A program made the translations under genes and the position numbers. A stretch of DNA of 64,000 nt, from the NCBI GenBank assembly GCA_017983515.1, contig JAGOBF010000009.1:1-64000 (forward strand), read 5' to 3'. Below are positions 7,732-16,919 of this stretch, piece by piece. Numbering within the stretch: the stretch's first letter is position 1; every line of letters starts with the position of its first letter. The DNA comes from Promineifilum sp. (GTDB lineage: Bacteria; Chloroflexota; Anaerolineae; Promineifilales; Promineifilaceae). The notes beneath the pieces are model-generated. The model ran no database searches and was not told where the DNA came from. It saw only the letters and a list, made by a program, of their open reading frames with translations.

Positions 7732-10700
7732 CTAGTTCTGGCTGATGACCAACGGCAGCAACAGGTATTGAGTCTTTGAGCCGACAAAGGTCGCCGTCAC
7801 GTTCTTCGGCCCGTCCAGCAGCAGCGATACCGACGGCTGCGTGCCGGTCACGTCACCGCTCCAGCTGTCGAACGTCGAGCCGAAGCCGGGGGCGGCCGTC
7901 AGGCTGACCGTCTGCCCGCAGAGCAGTTGACCAAGCGGCGGATTGGTGGAAACCGAGCCGCTGCCGACAACGGTGATGGCGAGCAGAGGCCGGTCGGCCG
8001 GCAATGGCCCCTGAACCGTGTTGTGGAAGTAATCGACGACGGCCGTGTGCGCCGGGGCGGGGTTGCCCTTCGTCGCCACATTACCCGCGAAGACGCCCAC
8101 CTTTTTCACATCCAATATGTAATTATTGAACGTCCCGGCCTCGGTCCAGTCAGTGCCGTTGATGCTATAAGCCATGAACCAGCGAACGCCGACGCGCGAG
8201 ACGCGCAGGTAGGCCGTGCCGGGGGCGCTGATGTCGAGGGAAATGCGCTTGCGCGCGGCCCCATTGGCGAATGTGGCCGCATAGACTTTGACCCCTTCAT
8301 TGTACTCGAAATCGAAACGGGCGAAGTTCTGCGCGTCTTGCTCCACGATGATACCCTGCATCTGCGCGGTTTGGGTCACCGCCGAATCGAACTTCACAAC
8401 GTACTCGAAATCGACATTGTCCGCGGCCTGCATCACGCGCGGGGCATTGTTGCCATCGCTCCACACGTTGTGGGTTGCACCTTCCGGTACGGTGATGAGC
8501 AGTTGTTTGCCGTTGACTTTGAACGTGCCGTCACCCAACGGGTTAACAGGCTGGCTCCACTTTGGATCCAGGCTGCACATATCGAATTGATCCGAGTAAG
8601 GGCCGCTGGGCACGATGAAGGTGGCGACGATATTCTTGTCGCTGGTCATCGTAACGTTAACCGGGTTGCTGTTACTGGTCAGGTCGCCCGTCCAGCCGGC
8701 AAAAGTTGAGCCGGCGGCCGCCTCGGCGGTCAGCTTGACGACATCGCCGTAGAGGTACTCAGTCTTCACGGGGTTGACTTTGACCACCCCCGAACCGTTG
8801 CCGGTGGTGCTCGTTGTCAGGGTGAAGGGACCGCCTGGCGGCGAAAAAGTAGCGGTGACATCGGCGCCGTCGGCGCCAATCGTAACGGTCGTCGTCTGGC
8901 TGGTGTCGTTCACGTCGCCGCTCCAACCCACAAAAGTCCAGCCGGGATTCGGGAACGCTGTTAGTGTGACCGGCGTACCGGGCAGGTAAAGGGCCTGGTC
9001 GGGCTGCTTGGTCACGCTTCCCCCTTCGGGCGGCGACAGCGTGACGTTGAGCGGGAATTCATTATCGGCAAACGTGGCCGTGATGACGAGGTTAGCATTG
9101 ACAGTTACCTGAGTTTGCGGGTCTGTGCCGCTGGCATCGCCGCCCCAGGATACAAAATGCTTCCCAGAGTCGGGCACGGCGGTTAAGGTCACAACCGTGT
9201 CGGCCGGGTAGTTGGGGCCGGGATTGTCGCGGGTCACCGTGCCCCCACCGCCGGGCACCGATACGTCAATGGTGTAGGTTGTGGCGAGGACGAAGTTGGC
9301 GACGATGGCCGTGTTCTGATCAATGCTATAGCTCAACGGGTTCAGAGTCGACGCAATGGTACCCGTCCAGTTGGAAAAGATGTAGCCGGACTCAGGGGTC
9401 GCCTCTACCGTAATCACCTCCCCCGCAGCGTAGAAATCCTTCTTGGGCGTCCAATCTACCGTGCCGTTGCCGGCCGAGGTGGCCTCGAAGGTATACTGCG
9501 GCGGGGCGAAATTGGCGACGATATCAAGGTTGCTGTTGACGACGACATCCTGGCTGGGTTCGTTGCCGGTCAGGCCGCCGCTCCATTCGGTGAAGGTATA
9601 GCCGCTGTTGGCTACAGCCGTGACGGTAACGATTGTGCCCGCGGCGTAAGTGCCGCCGGACGGGTTCAGCGTCACGCTGCCGCCCTCGGGCGGGTTGGCC
9701 GAGGTCGTGACGGTGTAAGTTGCCTGCGACTGCTTGAATAGGGCGGTAATCGTGTGCTCGCCGGTAATGGTGAATTGCACCGGGTTTTGTGTGCCCAGCG
9801 ACGATCCCGCGCGAGCCTCGGCGCTGCCCACGTTGACGTTCAGATCACGAGAGGCGTTGTAAATGACCGGCTTGGCATTGTCGGGGGCCACCTCATCCAT
9901 CAGACCAAACGTCAGTTGGCGCGGCGCGCTGTTGTTGGGCATCAGCAGGCTGCTGCCGCTGCGCCCAAAGCCCAGGACGGTCATCAGGTTCGAAGCACCG
10001 GGGAAATAGGTGTCGTTTAGCGTATCGTCCTTGTGATTCACGAGATAAATGGCCCGTCCAGCGACGCCCACGGCCGGATCGACGACATAGGCCCATTCCT
10101 CGTTCGGCAGATCTCCGTTGCGAGTCTGGCCGCCGTTCACCTGCGTCCCGTCGCTGAAGACGACGTAATCGGTGGCCGTGTTCAGCTGTCCGCCCGGCGT
10201 GCCTTCATACAGGAACCAGAAAGGATAGCTCAGCGCGCCCGAAACGCGGGCCTTGATCATTGTAAAGGTTGTGTAGTTCGGATAAATCTCGAACGTGCCT
10301 TCCCATCGTTGCGTATCGCCCGGTAATTTCTTGCCCAAGAATTGCAAGGTGACCTTGATAGGCCCCTGACTCAGGACGGTGGGGGTCATTTTGCCTTTGC
10401 CAGGATGGAATATGGCTTCGTTGGAGCCGCCGGCCGAGTTGGGGATGCCGCGATCGGCGCCACTGGAGCCGGCGGCGCTATTCCAGCTCACCCAGTCGTT
10501 GCCGTTCAGGTCATTGTAGCTGGAAACGCCGCCGCTGCTCTTGTGGATATAAAGTTCGCCGGTAGCCGTCTGGAGTTTGTAGGCCGGCACGCTCTGATCT
10601 GTCCCCTCCGTCATGACGACCTGGGGCGTGACGTTGGGCGCGGAGAAGCCCTTGCCGGTAACGTCGAAGTAGATGTGATAGGTGCGGGTCGTTCCGGCGC

Positions 10701-11241
10701 CGGTGTTACCCTGCATGATGACGACGACCGTGCCGGCGGCTTTGGCGGCGGCATTGAAGTCGACGGACTTGTCAAACTGGAAGGGAACGTCGGCATCGAT
10801 CACGTTGTCGCTGCCATCCACTTCCACCACGCGAACCGAATTCGGATCGAGCGTACCGGTCTTGCCCAGCGACGCCCACAGCTGAGTGAAATTGACGTCG
10901 AACTCGGCCGGCTTGTTCTTGCGCGCGTAGCCGGCGGCAGCGCTGGTCACTTCGACGCGGTAGTCCCAGCCGGCATCCCACCACTTGGCATCATCTGCCA
11001 CCACCCAGCGGTCAAACACATAGCCGGTGCTGGGGGTGGCGGTCAGCGTCACGACCTGATTTTGGCTGTAGGGTGGTCCCGGATTGGCGGTCGCCGTGCC
11101 GCTGCCGGGCGGGCTGACGTTGAGCGTCAGGCTGAACGCATTGGCTTCGGCCGCCAGCGGATGTACGGCCGACATCATAGCCGTCAACACGGCCAACACA
11201 CAGAGGATGAGAATAGATCGCAGTTTCAGATTCCCGTTCAC
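7732..11241 (-). CDS. giant secreted InlB-repeat protein with split first repeat and ConA-like domain
   Basis: This 1169-residue protein starts at GTG 11241 (AAGGAG 9 nt upstream). It has a signal peptide (LRSILILCVLAVLTAMMSA) cut near residue 30-34. Order: an InlB/B-repeat (bacterial beta-grasp) unit begun at residue 36 and interrupted by a domain of about 380 residues starting WWDAGWDYRVEVTS; five more InlB units (about 72 residues each, motif GW.F.GWSGD...ATF); a ConA/DUF1349-like domain (YSDQFDMCSLDPKW to HTAVVDYFHN); a seventh InlB unit carrying LLCGQTV; and the tail LLLPLVISQN. The mature protein shows only two cysteines, one in the ConA-like domain and one in the repeat after it. Probably a surface adhesin or matrix protein; no catalytic motif was recognised. 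Confidence 0.82.
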   Translation of the reverse strand: MNGNLKLRSILILCVLAVLTAMMSAVHPLAAEANAFSLTLNVSPPGSGTATANPGPPYSQNQVVTLTATPSTGYVFDRWVVADDAKWWDAGWDYRVEVTSAAAGYARKNKPAEFDVNFTQLWASLGKTGTLDPNSVRVVEVDGSDNVIDADVPFQFDKSVDFNAAAKAAGTVVVIMQGNTGAGTTRTYHIYFDVTGKGFSAPNVTPQVVMTEGTDQSVPAYKLQTATGELYIHKSSGGVSSYNDLNGNDWVSWNSAAGSSGADRGIPNSAGGSNEAIFHPGKGKMTPTVLSQGPIKVTLQFLGKKLPGDTQRWEGTFEIYPNYTTFTMIKARVSGALSYPFWFLYEGTPGGQLNTATDYVVFSDGTQVNGGQTRNGDLPNEEWAYVVDPAVGVAGRAIYLVNHKDDTLNDTYFPGASNLMTVLGFGRSGSSLLMPNNSAPRQLTFGLMDEVAPDNAKPVIYNASRDLNVNVGSAEARAGSSLGTQNPVQFTITGEHTITALFKQSQATYTVTTSANPPEGGSVTLNPSGGTYAAGTIVTVTAVANSGYTFTEWSGGLTGNEPSQDVVVNSNLDIVANFAPPQYTFEATSAGNGTVDWTPKKDFYAAGEVITVEATPESGYIFSNWTGTIASTLNPLSYSIDQNTAIVANFVLATTYTIDVSVPGGGGTVTRDNPGPNYPADTVVTLTAVPDSGKHFVSWGGDASGTDPQTQVTVNANLVITATFADNEFPLNVTLSPPEGGSVTKQPDQALYLPGTPVTLTAFPNPGWTFVGWSGDVNDTSQTTTVTIGADGADVTATFSPPGGPFTLTTSTTGNGSGVVKVNPVKTEYLYGDVVKLTAEAAAGSTFAGWTGDLTSNSNPVNVTMTSDKNIVATFIVPSGPYSDQFDMCSLDPKWSQPVNPLGDGTFKVNGKQLLITVPEGATHNVWSDGNNAPRVMQAADNVDFEYVVKFDSAVTQTAQMQGIIVEQDAQNFARFDFEYNEGVKVYAATFANGAARKRISLDISAPGTAYLRVSRVGVRWFMAYSINGTDWTEAGTFNNYILDVKKVGVFAGNVATKGNPAPAHTAVVDYFHNTVQGPLPADRPLLAITVVGSGSVSTNPPLGQLLCGQTVSLTAAPGFGSTFDSWSGDVTGTQPSVSLLLDGPKNVTATFVGSKTQYLLLPLVISQN

Positions 11242-11707
11242 GTACTTGAACTCCTTGCACCGGTATAGTCCACACGCAACACGATGGACGCCGAGCCGGG
11301 CAGCACACGGCCGCCGTTTATTTTGGATGTTGATTATCGCCGAAGCTTGCTCCTGACTCCGGGCCATATCGAGGACGGCTCACTCAGGCCATCGTAACGT
11401 ATACATCATAGGCCCGCTTCCTTACGGGGTTTCTTAACACCTTTTCACTCTGGGCCATGAGGCAGAAGTGTATCGGTTATCCGGGCCAAATGACGTGTGT
11501 AAATTTGGTACTATAAACCTATAGACGTGAACGTATTTTTCAATAGTATAGGATATTCAAGTTTCACCAGGGATCGTCCACTCTTATAAAACGCCCCCTC
11601 GGCGTTCCACCGGACTATTGGGCTCCCAATATTAAACCATTGCGCGTTTGAGAAGGAAGCGTGCATACCACAATCGAATAATTACGAATTCACAGAGGAG
11701 GTGAATT
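11242..11707. other. 466-bp divergent intergenic region between two secreted-protein genes
   Basis: This holds the 5' regions of the InlB-repeat gene (minus) and the FG-GAP gene (plus). About 11500-11570 is markedly AT-rich (several TATA-like stretches such as TATAAAC and TATAGG) and probably contains promoters for both directions, but no -35/-10 pair is convincing enough to call. A short palindrome ATTGGG-CT-CCCAAT lies near 11619-11632. I see no gene, tRNA or riboswitch fold here. Confidence 0.5.
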
Positions 11708-11710
11708 TTG
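11696..11710 (+). promoter_or_regulatory. strong Shine-Dalgarno with TTG start codon
   Basis: AGGAGG at 11696-11701 is followed after 6 nt by TTG at 11708-11710. The next residues (KSTPLRWYGLFGLLALF) begin a normal signal peptide, so this SD decides in favour of the TTG start for the FG-GAP protein; there is no ATG in a matching position. Confidence 0.75.
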
Positions 11711-14700
11711 AAATCCACTCCCTTACGATGGTATGGCCTATTCGGGCTGCTCGCCCTTTTCATTTCGCTCGTTTGGTTCACTTATAGTTTGAGTGTTGGC
11801 GCGGCCGGCGCACAAGCGGCAGGCGGCCCGCAAATCCAATCGCCGACCTGGCTACATCTTTCCACGGCTAACGGCGATCTGCCGGTGCCGTCCAGCAATT
11901 CACAGCAAGTCCTGACCCTTGTGGCCGATCTCAACAACGATGGCACCAACGACTTCGTGATCGGCTCCCGGCGCGGCAGCGGCGCGTCGCTCGTTTGGTA
12001 TCGTCGCGATGCGGCCGGCTGGACCAACCACCTGATTGAGAGTGAATCGCTGCAACTGGAAGCCGGCGGGGCAGTCTACGACATCGACAGCGACGGCGAT
12101 CTGGACGTCGTGGCCGGGTCGAACTCGCAGACCAACAAGATATGGTGGTGGGAAAACCCCTATCCCGCTCTGTCGCCCACCGGCGAGTGGACGCGACGCA
12201 CCATCAAGGACGACGGCTCCAGCAAGCATCACGACATGATGTTTGGCAACTTCGACGACGACGCCGCCGTCGAGTTTGTCTATTGGAATCAAAATGCCGA
12301 GCAGCTACTGATTGTCGACATTCCATCCAACCCGCTCACGAGTAGCGTGTGGCCGGATACGGCGATCGTGTTCGACGCGCCGGATAACAAGCGCGAAGGC
12401 TTGACCGAGGCCGACGTAGATGGCGATGGCAAGAGCGATATCATCGGCGGCGGCTACTGGTTCAAACACACCGGCGGCACGAACTTCACGTCCAACCTCA
12501 TCGAGAATAACACGTTCATACGGGTCGCCGCCGGCCAGCTGATCCCCGGCGACCGGCCGGAGATCGTTCAGGTCCCCGGCGATGCCTCCGGCGTGGGGCG
12601 CTGGTTCGAATGGAACGGAGGAAGCTGGGTCGGGCATGATTTGCCGTTGGGCCAGATCGAGGACGGGCATTCCCTGGATATCGCCGACGTGGACGGAGAC
12701 GGCCATCTCGACATCTTTGTGGGCGAAATGCGCTACGCTGACAGCCGCAATCCCGACGCTCGCACGTTGCTACTCCTGGGCGACGGGCAGGGTAATTTCA
12801 CGGTGGAGACGGTCGCCACCGGTTTCGGCCACCATGAGTCGCGCCTGGCTGACCTCGACGGCGATGGCGACTTCGACATACTGGGCAAGCCCTTCACCTG
12901 GGATACACCTCGCATCGACATCTGGCTCAATGGCGCCGAGCAGCCAACGTGCGACACGCCCCTGAACGAGTGGGAGACTCACCTCATCGACAATACTCGG
13001 CCGAATATCGCGGTGTTTGTCCGCTCGGCCGACCTGAACGGCGACGGCCTCGCCGACATCATCTCTGGTGCGTGGTGGTACCGCAATCCCGGCTCGCCCG
13101 GCGGCGCATGGCAACGCAACACCATCGGCGCGGGGCTGGACCAAGCGGCTGTGGCGGTCGATTTCGACGACGACGGCGACACCGATATCCTGGGCACCAC
13201 GTGGAACGGGGCCAACCCCAATCAGAAACACAAGGGGAACACGTTTGTTTGGGCGCGTAACGACGGCAGCGGACAGTTCACCATTATGAACAACATCCAG
13301 TCCGGCACAGGCGACTTTTTGCAGGGAGCAGTATACGGTACTTTTACCACAGGCAGTTCCCAGGTTTTGCTATCGTGGCACAATATCGACAATCGAATCG
13401 AAGGACTGACGGTTCCGGCCAATCCCTCCACCCAACAGTGGCCGCAACAGTCGGAGACGTCGCTATCCCAGAGCGAAGACCTTAGCCGCGGCGACATCGA
13501 CCGTGACGGTGACCAAGATTTGCTGTTGGGTACGATATGGCTGGAAAACAACGGCGGCGGCTGGATCGATCATACATTGTACAATACGTCCCAGAAGCCC
13601 GATCGCAATCGTTTGGCCGACATCAATGACGACGGCCGGCTTGATGCAGTTGTCGGCTACGAAGCAATCAGTGTGCCCGGCAAGCTGGCCTGGTACGAAG
13701 CGCCATCCAACCCGACGCAACCCTGGACCGAACACGTGATTGACACGATCATCGGACCGATGAGCCTCGACGTGGGCGATATGGACGGCGATGGCGACAT
13801 CGACCTCGTGGCCGGCGAACACAACCAGTCTAAGCCAAACCAGGCTCGCATCTTCGCCTACGAGCAAACTCAGGCGGGATTCCAGCGCTATCTAATCGAC
13901 ACGGGCGATGAGCACCATGACGGCGCACAGTTGGTCGATGTCGACAATGACGGCGACCTGGACGTCGTTTCCATTGGTTGGACGCACAACCGGGTGATAG
14001 TGTATGAGCAGATCGGTTGCCAGACAGGCCCTCAGCCGACCGGAACCCCAATGGCGACCGCGACCGCCCAATACACACCAACGCCAACCGCTACAAACCA
14101 AGTTACACCGACGGCCACGCCGACGGCCACCGCCACAACCCCGCCGGGCGGGTCTTCGCACTTCTACTACCTGAGTTCAACCACCGGGGGCAACGTCGGT
14201 GGGGTGACCTTCGCGGATGAAGACATTCTGCGATTCGATTCGGGATCGGGCCAATGGTCGCTCTACTTCGACGGATCGGATGTGGGCCTGGATTCCAACG
14301 ACGTGGACGGTTTCTACTTGCGCGACGATGCCATACTGTTGAGCTTGGGCAAGCCCCAAAACCTGGCCGGATTGGGGCTGGTCGATGATTCCGACGTGCT
14401 GTTGTTCATCCCCACCTCAATCGGAGCGAATACCGCCGGCCAATTCAGTCTGTACTTCGACGGTTCCAACGTCGGGCTGACCACCAATGGCGAAGACATC
14501 AACGCGCTGACGGAAACGGACGACGGCCGCCTGATCATGAGTACTGTGGGCAAGGTCACTGTGCCGGGGCTAACCGCATCCAAGTGGGACTTGCTCCTGT
14601 TCGATCCGGATGCCAACGGCTATGGAACAGACACCGCCGGCGTATGGTCGTTCTACGTAAAGGGATCGTCCATCGGCCTCAGCGCGAAGACGGAAGCGAT

Positions 14701-14929
14701 CACCGGGGCATCGTGGTCGGCGGGCAATCGCCTGTATCTGTCCACCCAGGGTGCGTTTAGTATCGGCGGAATAAGCGGCGGCTCGGCCGACGTATTCGTG
14801 TGTGACCTGACCGGCACGGGTGTCTCGGCCGCCTGTTCCCCCGCCCCAGCCCTCAGATGGCGCGGTGGAGACCACGGCTACGGCAGCGAGATGATCGATT
14901 CGCTGACGGTGCGCGAGGGCGGCGGTTAA
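11708..14929 (+). CDS. secreted FG-GAP/VCBS calcium-loop repeat protein
   Basis: This 1073-residue protein has an N-terminal signal peptide (about residues 1-38) and a long beta-propeller-like region. I count eleven canonical Ca-binding loops of the DxDxDGxxD type (DLNNDGTND, DIDSDGDLD, DVDGDGKSD, DVDGDGHLD, DLDGDGDFD, DLNGDGLAD, DFDDDGDTD, DIDRDGDQD, DINDDGRLD, DMDGDGDID, DVDNDGDLD) and one degenerate loop (NFDDDAAVE). A Pro/Thr-rich linker follows (about residues 776-815), then about 250 residues with three copies of an LYFDGSDVGL-type unit. It lacks the LPLV tail of the InlB-repeat proteins. The likely role is extracellular binding or carbohydrate recognition; I see no catalytic residues. 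Confidence 0.85.
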   Translation: MKSTPLRWYGLFGLLALFISLVWFTYSLSVGAAGAQAAGGPQIQSPTWLHLSTANGDLPVPSSNSQQVLTLVADLNNDGTNDFVIGSRRGSGASLVWYRRDAAGWTNHLIESESLQLEAGGAVYDIDSDGDLDVVAGSNSQTNKIWWWENPYPALSPTGEWTRRTIKDDGSSKHHDMMFGNFDDDAAVEFVYWNQNAEQLLIVDIPSNPLTSSVWPDTAIVFDAPDNKREGLTEADVDGDGKSDIIGGGYWFKHTGGTNFTSNLIENNTFIRVAAGQLIPGDRPEIVQVPGDASGVGRWFEWNGGSWVGHDLPLGQIEDGHSLDIADVDGDGHLDIFVGEMRYADSRNPDARTLLLLGDGQGNFTVETVATGFGHHESRLADLDGDGDFDILGKPFTWDTPRIDIWLNGAEQPTCDTPLNEWETHLIDNTRPNIAVFVRSADLNGDGLADIISGAWWYRNPGSPGGAWQRNTIGAGLDQAAVAVDFDDDGDTDILGTTWNGANPNQKHKGNTFVWARNDGSGQFTIMNNIQSGTGDFLQGAVYGTFTTGSSQVLLSWHNIDNRIEGLTVPANPSTQQWPQQSETSLSQSEDLSRGDIDRDGDQDLLLGTIWLENNGGGWIDHTLYNTSQKPDRNRLADINDDGRLDAVVGYEAISVPGKLAWYEAPSNPTQPWTEHVIDTIIGPMSLDVGDMDGDGDIDLVAGEHNQSKPNQARIFAYEQTQAGFQRYLIDTGDEHHDGAQLVDVDNDGDLDVVSIGWTHNRVIVYEQIGCQTGPQPTGTPMATATAQYTPTPTATNQVTPTATPTATATTPPGGSSHFYYLSSTTGGNVGGVTFADEDILRFDSGSGQWSLYFDGSDVGLDSNDVDGFYLRDDAILLSLGKPQNLAGLGLVDDSDVLLFIPTSIGANTAGQFSLYFDGSNVGLTTNGEDINALTETDDGRLIMSTVGKVTVPGLTASKWDLLLFDPDANGYGTDTAGVWSFYVKGSSIGLSAKTEAITGASWSAGNRLYLSTQGAFSIGGISGGSADVFVCDLTGTGVSAACSPAPALRWRGGDHGYGSEMIDSLTVREGGG
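14035..14157 (+). repeat. Pro/Thr-rich linker in the FG-GAP protein
   Basis: About 40 codons rich in Pro, Thr and Ala (PTPTATNQVTPTATPTATAT) separate the calcium-loop region from the C-terminal three-repeat domain. Such linkers are flexible and are commonly O-glycosylated in secreted bacterial proteins. The neighbouring glycan genes make that plausible, but it is an inference. Confidence 0.7.
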
Positions 14930-15057
14930 ACACGGCCTGCTCCGAGTCCGACAGCCACGCCCGTGACCAACTCATGCTCGTCGTGGCAGGTTATACGGAA
15001 AGGTATTGGCCTACGAAAACAAGTGGGATGAGTGTGCGGCCGGCTGAATAGGACAAT

Positions 15058-15095
15058 AGCGAGACAGATCGGCGACCTTGCTGATCTGTCTCGCT
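15058..15095. terminator. bidirectional terminator hairpin
   Basis: Arms 15058-15070 and 15083-15095 form a perfect 13-bp stem that can extend by three further pairs (one G-U) to leave a 6-nt loop. It sits between the convergent ends of the FG-GAP gene (14929) and the sulfotransferase gene (15097). The plus-strand transcript continues into CTTATT, a weak U-rich tail. Confidence 0.75.
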
Positions 15096-15096
15096 C

Positions 15097-15924
15097 TTAT
15101 TCGCTGAAAAACGTTTCCCAGGGCGAAGCCTGGAACTGCTCTCTCAATTGAGAGTAATTGGCAATCTGAGACGACAAGGAGCGGCTGGGACGTTTTTCCG
15201 TGCCCGGATCGATGTTCTCATAGGCGACTCCCAAAAACGACTGGATACGCCCCATCATGGCGGCATAGTCACGAGTCAGGTCCTCGTACACCACTTCCAG
15301 GAGCGCGTGGCCGGCGAACATCAAGTCATACTCGGCCTCGGCCGCCCGCGTGCGCTCAAAGAATTCGCGCGCCTCGGCAGCGTCCAGATCGACCGCCGGC
15401 GCGGTGCCGCTGTATTTGATGTATTCGCCCGTCAGCCCGGCCTGCTTGCGGGACAAGAAAGTCTTGAGCAGATTGTGCCGCTTCAGCCGCAGTACTTTCA
15501 ACTGGGGCTGGCCCACGAGATAGTCCCACACGGCTTGCCCCCAGGCCGTTTCGCGCGGCGCATGGTGATAGAAGATCTTGAACCCCACAGCCTCAATCCC
15601 CGGTGAGTACCTGCGAAATACCTTTGTCTCCAGGAACTCAACCGGATGCCGTTGGAACAAGGCCTCGCGGTTGCCGAACTCGTGATAGTGGCCGGGGTAG
15701 CGGTCGATACTCTTGACGATCTCGCCGTAGCCGATGATGCGGCTGTGGTTGTTCAGCGAGCGCATCAGCAGGGTCGAGCCGGTGCGCGGATCCCCGACGC
15801 AAATGAAGCGCGCGTAATCGGCCGAAGCCGGCAGCAAGCCGCTGTCCTGAGCGCGATGACGCAGTTCGTGGTAGGTGCGGGCCGTGGCGCGGGTCAGGCC
15901 GCGGCGCAGTGAGGACTGAGCCAT
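15097..15924 (-). CDS. sulfotransferase family protein
   Basis: This 275-residue protein carries the PAPS-binding 5'-phosphosulfate loop GDPRTGSTLL at residues 44-53 and a plausible 3'-phosphate element further on (LKVLRLKRHNLLKTFLSRKQ). EVVYEDLTRD and the ENIDPGTEKRPSRSL region are also typical of the Stf0/LPS-sulfotransferase-like group. It would transfer sulfate from PAPS to a sugar or lipid-linked glycan. It is the last gene of the rfbF-SDR-methyltransferase-NKWYS operon, starting 4 nt after the upstream stop, and is followed by a terminator. The acceptor cannot be told from sequence. Confidence 0.8.
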   Translation of the reverse strand: MAQSSLRRGLTRATARTYHELRHRAQDSGLLPASADYARFICVGDPRTGSTLLMRSLNNHSRIIGYGEIVKSIDRYPGHYHEFGNREALFQRHPVEFLETKVFRRYSPGIEAVGFKIFYHHAPRETAWGQAVWDYLVGQPQLKVLRLKRHNLLKTFLSRKQAGLTGEYIKYSGTAPAVDLDAAEAREFFERTRAAEAEYDLMFAGHALLEVVYEDLTRDYAAMMGRIQSFLGVAYENIDPGTEKRPSRSLSSQIANYSQLREQFQASPWETFFSE

Positions 15925-15928
15925 CGCC

Positions 15929-16906
15929 CTAACTTGCCTCCTTCAGGCTGGCTGATGACCACTTGCGGCGAAAGGCGGCAATCTCCTCCGTCGTATAGAA
16001 GTGTTGCGCCACGCGCGAGGTGTACATTCGGTCGATGTAGGCCTCCGATAGCGGCAGTTCCCGGCGAAAGGCCTGATAAATCGCCGCATAGTCCTTGTCC
16101 TCGCCCTTATTGCTCTCCAGCAAGCGGAAATCAGCCAGACCCAGGAATTCACGCATGGCCGTCGTGGCGTATTGATTCAACTGCTCAAGCTTGATCACCA
16201 GCAGGTCGGCAAACTCGCTGTGATAAATGGCGTAGCCGCGCTGGGCATCGAACGGCTCGGCGAACACGTCGATGCCGTAGAGCGCTTTCACTTCCATGTC
16301 GAACCACATATCCGGTACGTGGTGGGGATAGGTGTCAATAAAGTAGCGTTCCACCGCCGCCAGGCATTCGGCCGAGGGGGGATCGCATTGCGCTTTCAAC
16401 TCGGCCGGCCACCAGCGATAGTTGTGGAACAGGCCGGACACGTTGGTCGCCAGTGGGTCGCGCACCATGGTGATGACTTTGACCCGGCCGCCCGCATCTC
16501 GCCGGCGTTTCAATTCCCTGTTAAGCCGGCGCGCGCGCGCGAAGCCATTGCGCCCTTTGCGCGTCAGATTGGCCCACTCCCCAGCCCGCTCCAGCGCCAA
16601 CGCTTCGGCGAAGGCGACGCCCTCGTCGCTGAGAAAATGCGGCTGGAAGAGGCTCATCGTCCGCTTGATGCCTTGCGCCTTCAGCGAGGCGGCCACCGTG
16701 GTCGAGCCGACCTTGCCCATCGTGTGGACGATCAGCAGTGTCTTATCACGATCCATGCGTCGGGCGTCGCGCCGGGCGCGGTAGCGATCTTCGCTGATGA
16801 CGGAGACGACCAGCCGCTTGCCGAAGGCGCGAAGTTTGCGGGCCTTCTTGCGGCGGCCGCGCTTTTTCTCGCCCGAGGCAGCGGTTAAGGATGGGGGTGT
16901 GGTCAT
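15929..16906 (-). CDS. putative capsular polysaccharide synthesis protein (NKWYS/sulfotransferase-like)
   Basis: This 325-residue protein has a very basic N-terminus (EKKRGRRKKARKLRAFGKR) and then a P-loop-like HTMGKVGSTTVAASL at residues 61-75, similar to sulfotransferase 5'-PSB loops. Later segments (DVFAEPFDAQRGYAIYHSEFADLLVIKLEQL, REFLGLADFRLLESNKGEDKDYAAIYQAF) match the pattern I associate with the capsule-synthesis NKWYS family, which is sulfotransferase-like in fold. ATG at 16906 is chosen over a start 32 codons upstream that lies inside the methyltransferase gene. It begins 14 nt after that gene's stop, so operon membership is clear. The exact reaction is unproven. Confidence 0.72.
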   Translation of the reverse strand: MTTPPSLTAASGEKKRGRRKKARKLRAFGKRLVVSVISEDRYRARRDARRMDRDKTLLIVHTMGKVGSTTVAASLKAQGIKRTMSLFQPHFLSDEGVAFAEALALERAGEWANLTRKGRNGFARARRLNRELKRRRDAGGRVKVITMVRDPLATNVSGLFHNYRWWPAELKAQCDPPSAECLAAVERYFIDTYPHHVPDMWFDMEVKALYGIDVFAEPFDAQRGYAIYHSEFADLLVIKLEQLNQYATTAMREFLGLADFRLLESNKGEDKDYAAIYQAFRRELPLSEAYIDRMYTSRVAQHFYTTEEIAAFRRKWSSASLKEAS

Positions 16907-16919
16907 GGCAGGCTCCAAC

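Noticed and set aside
11242..11707. Possible cyclic-di-GMP riboswitch upstream of the secreted-protein genes
   Set aside because: No match to the conserved GEMM core was found here or upstream of the other giant genes.
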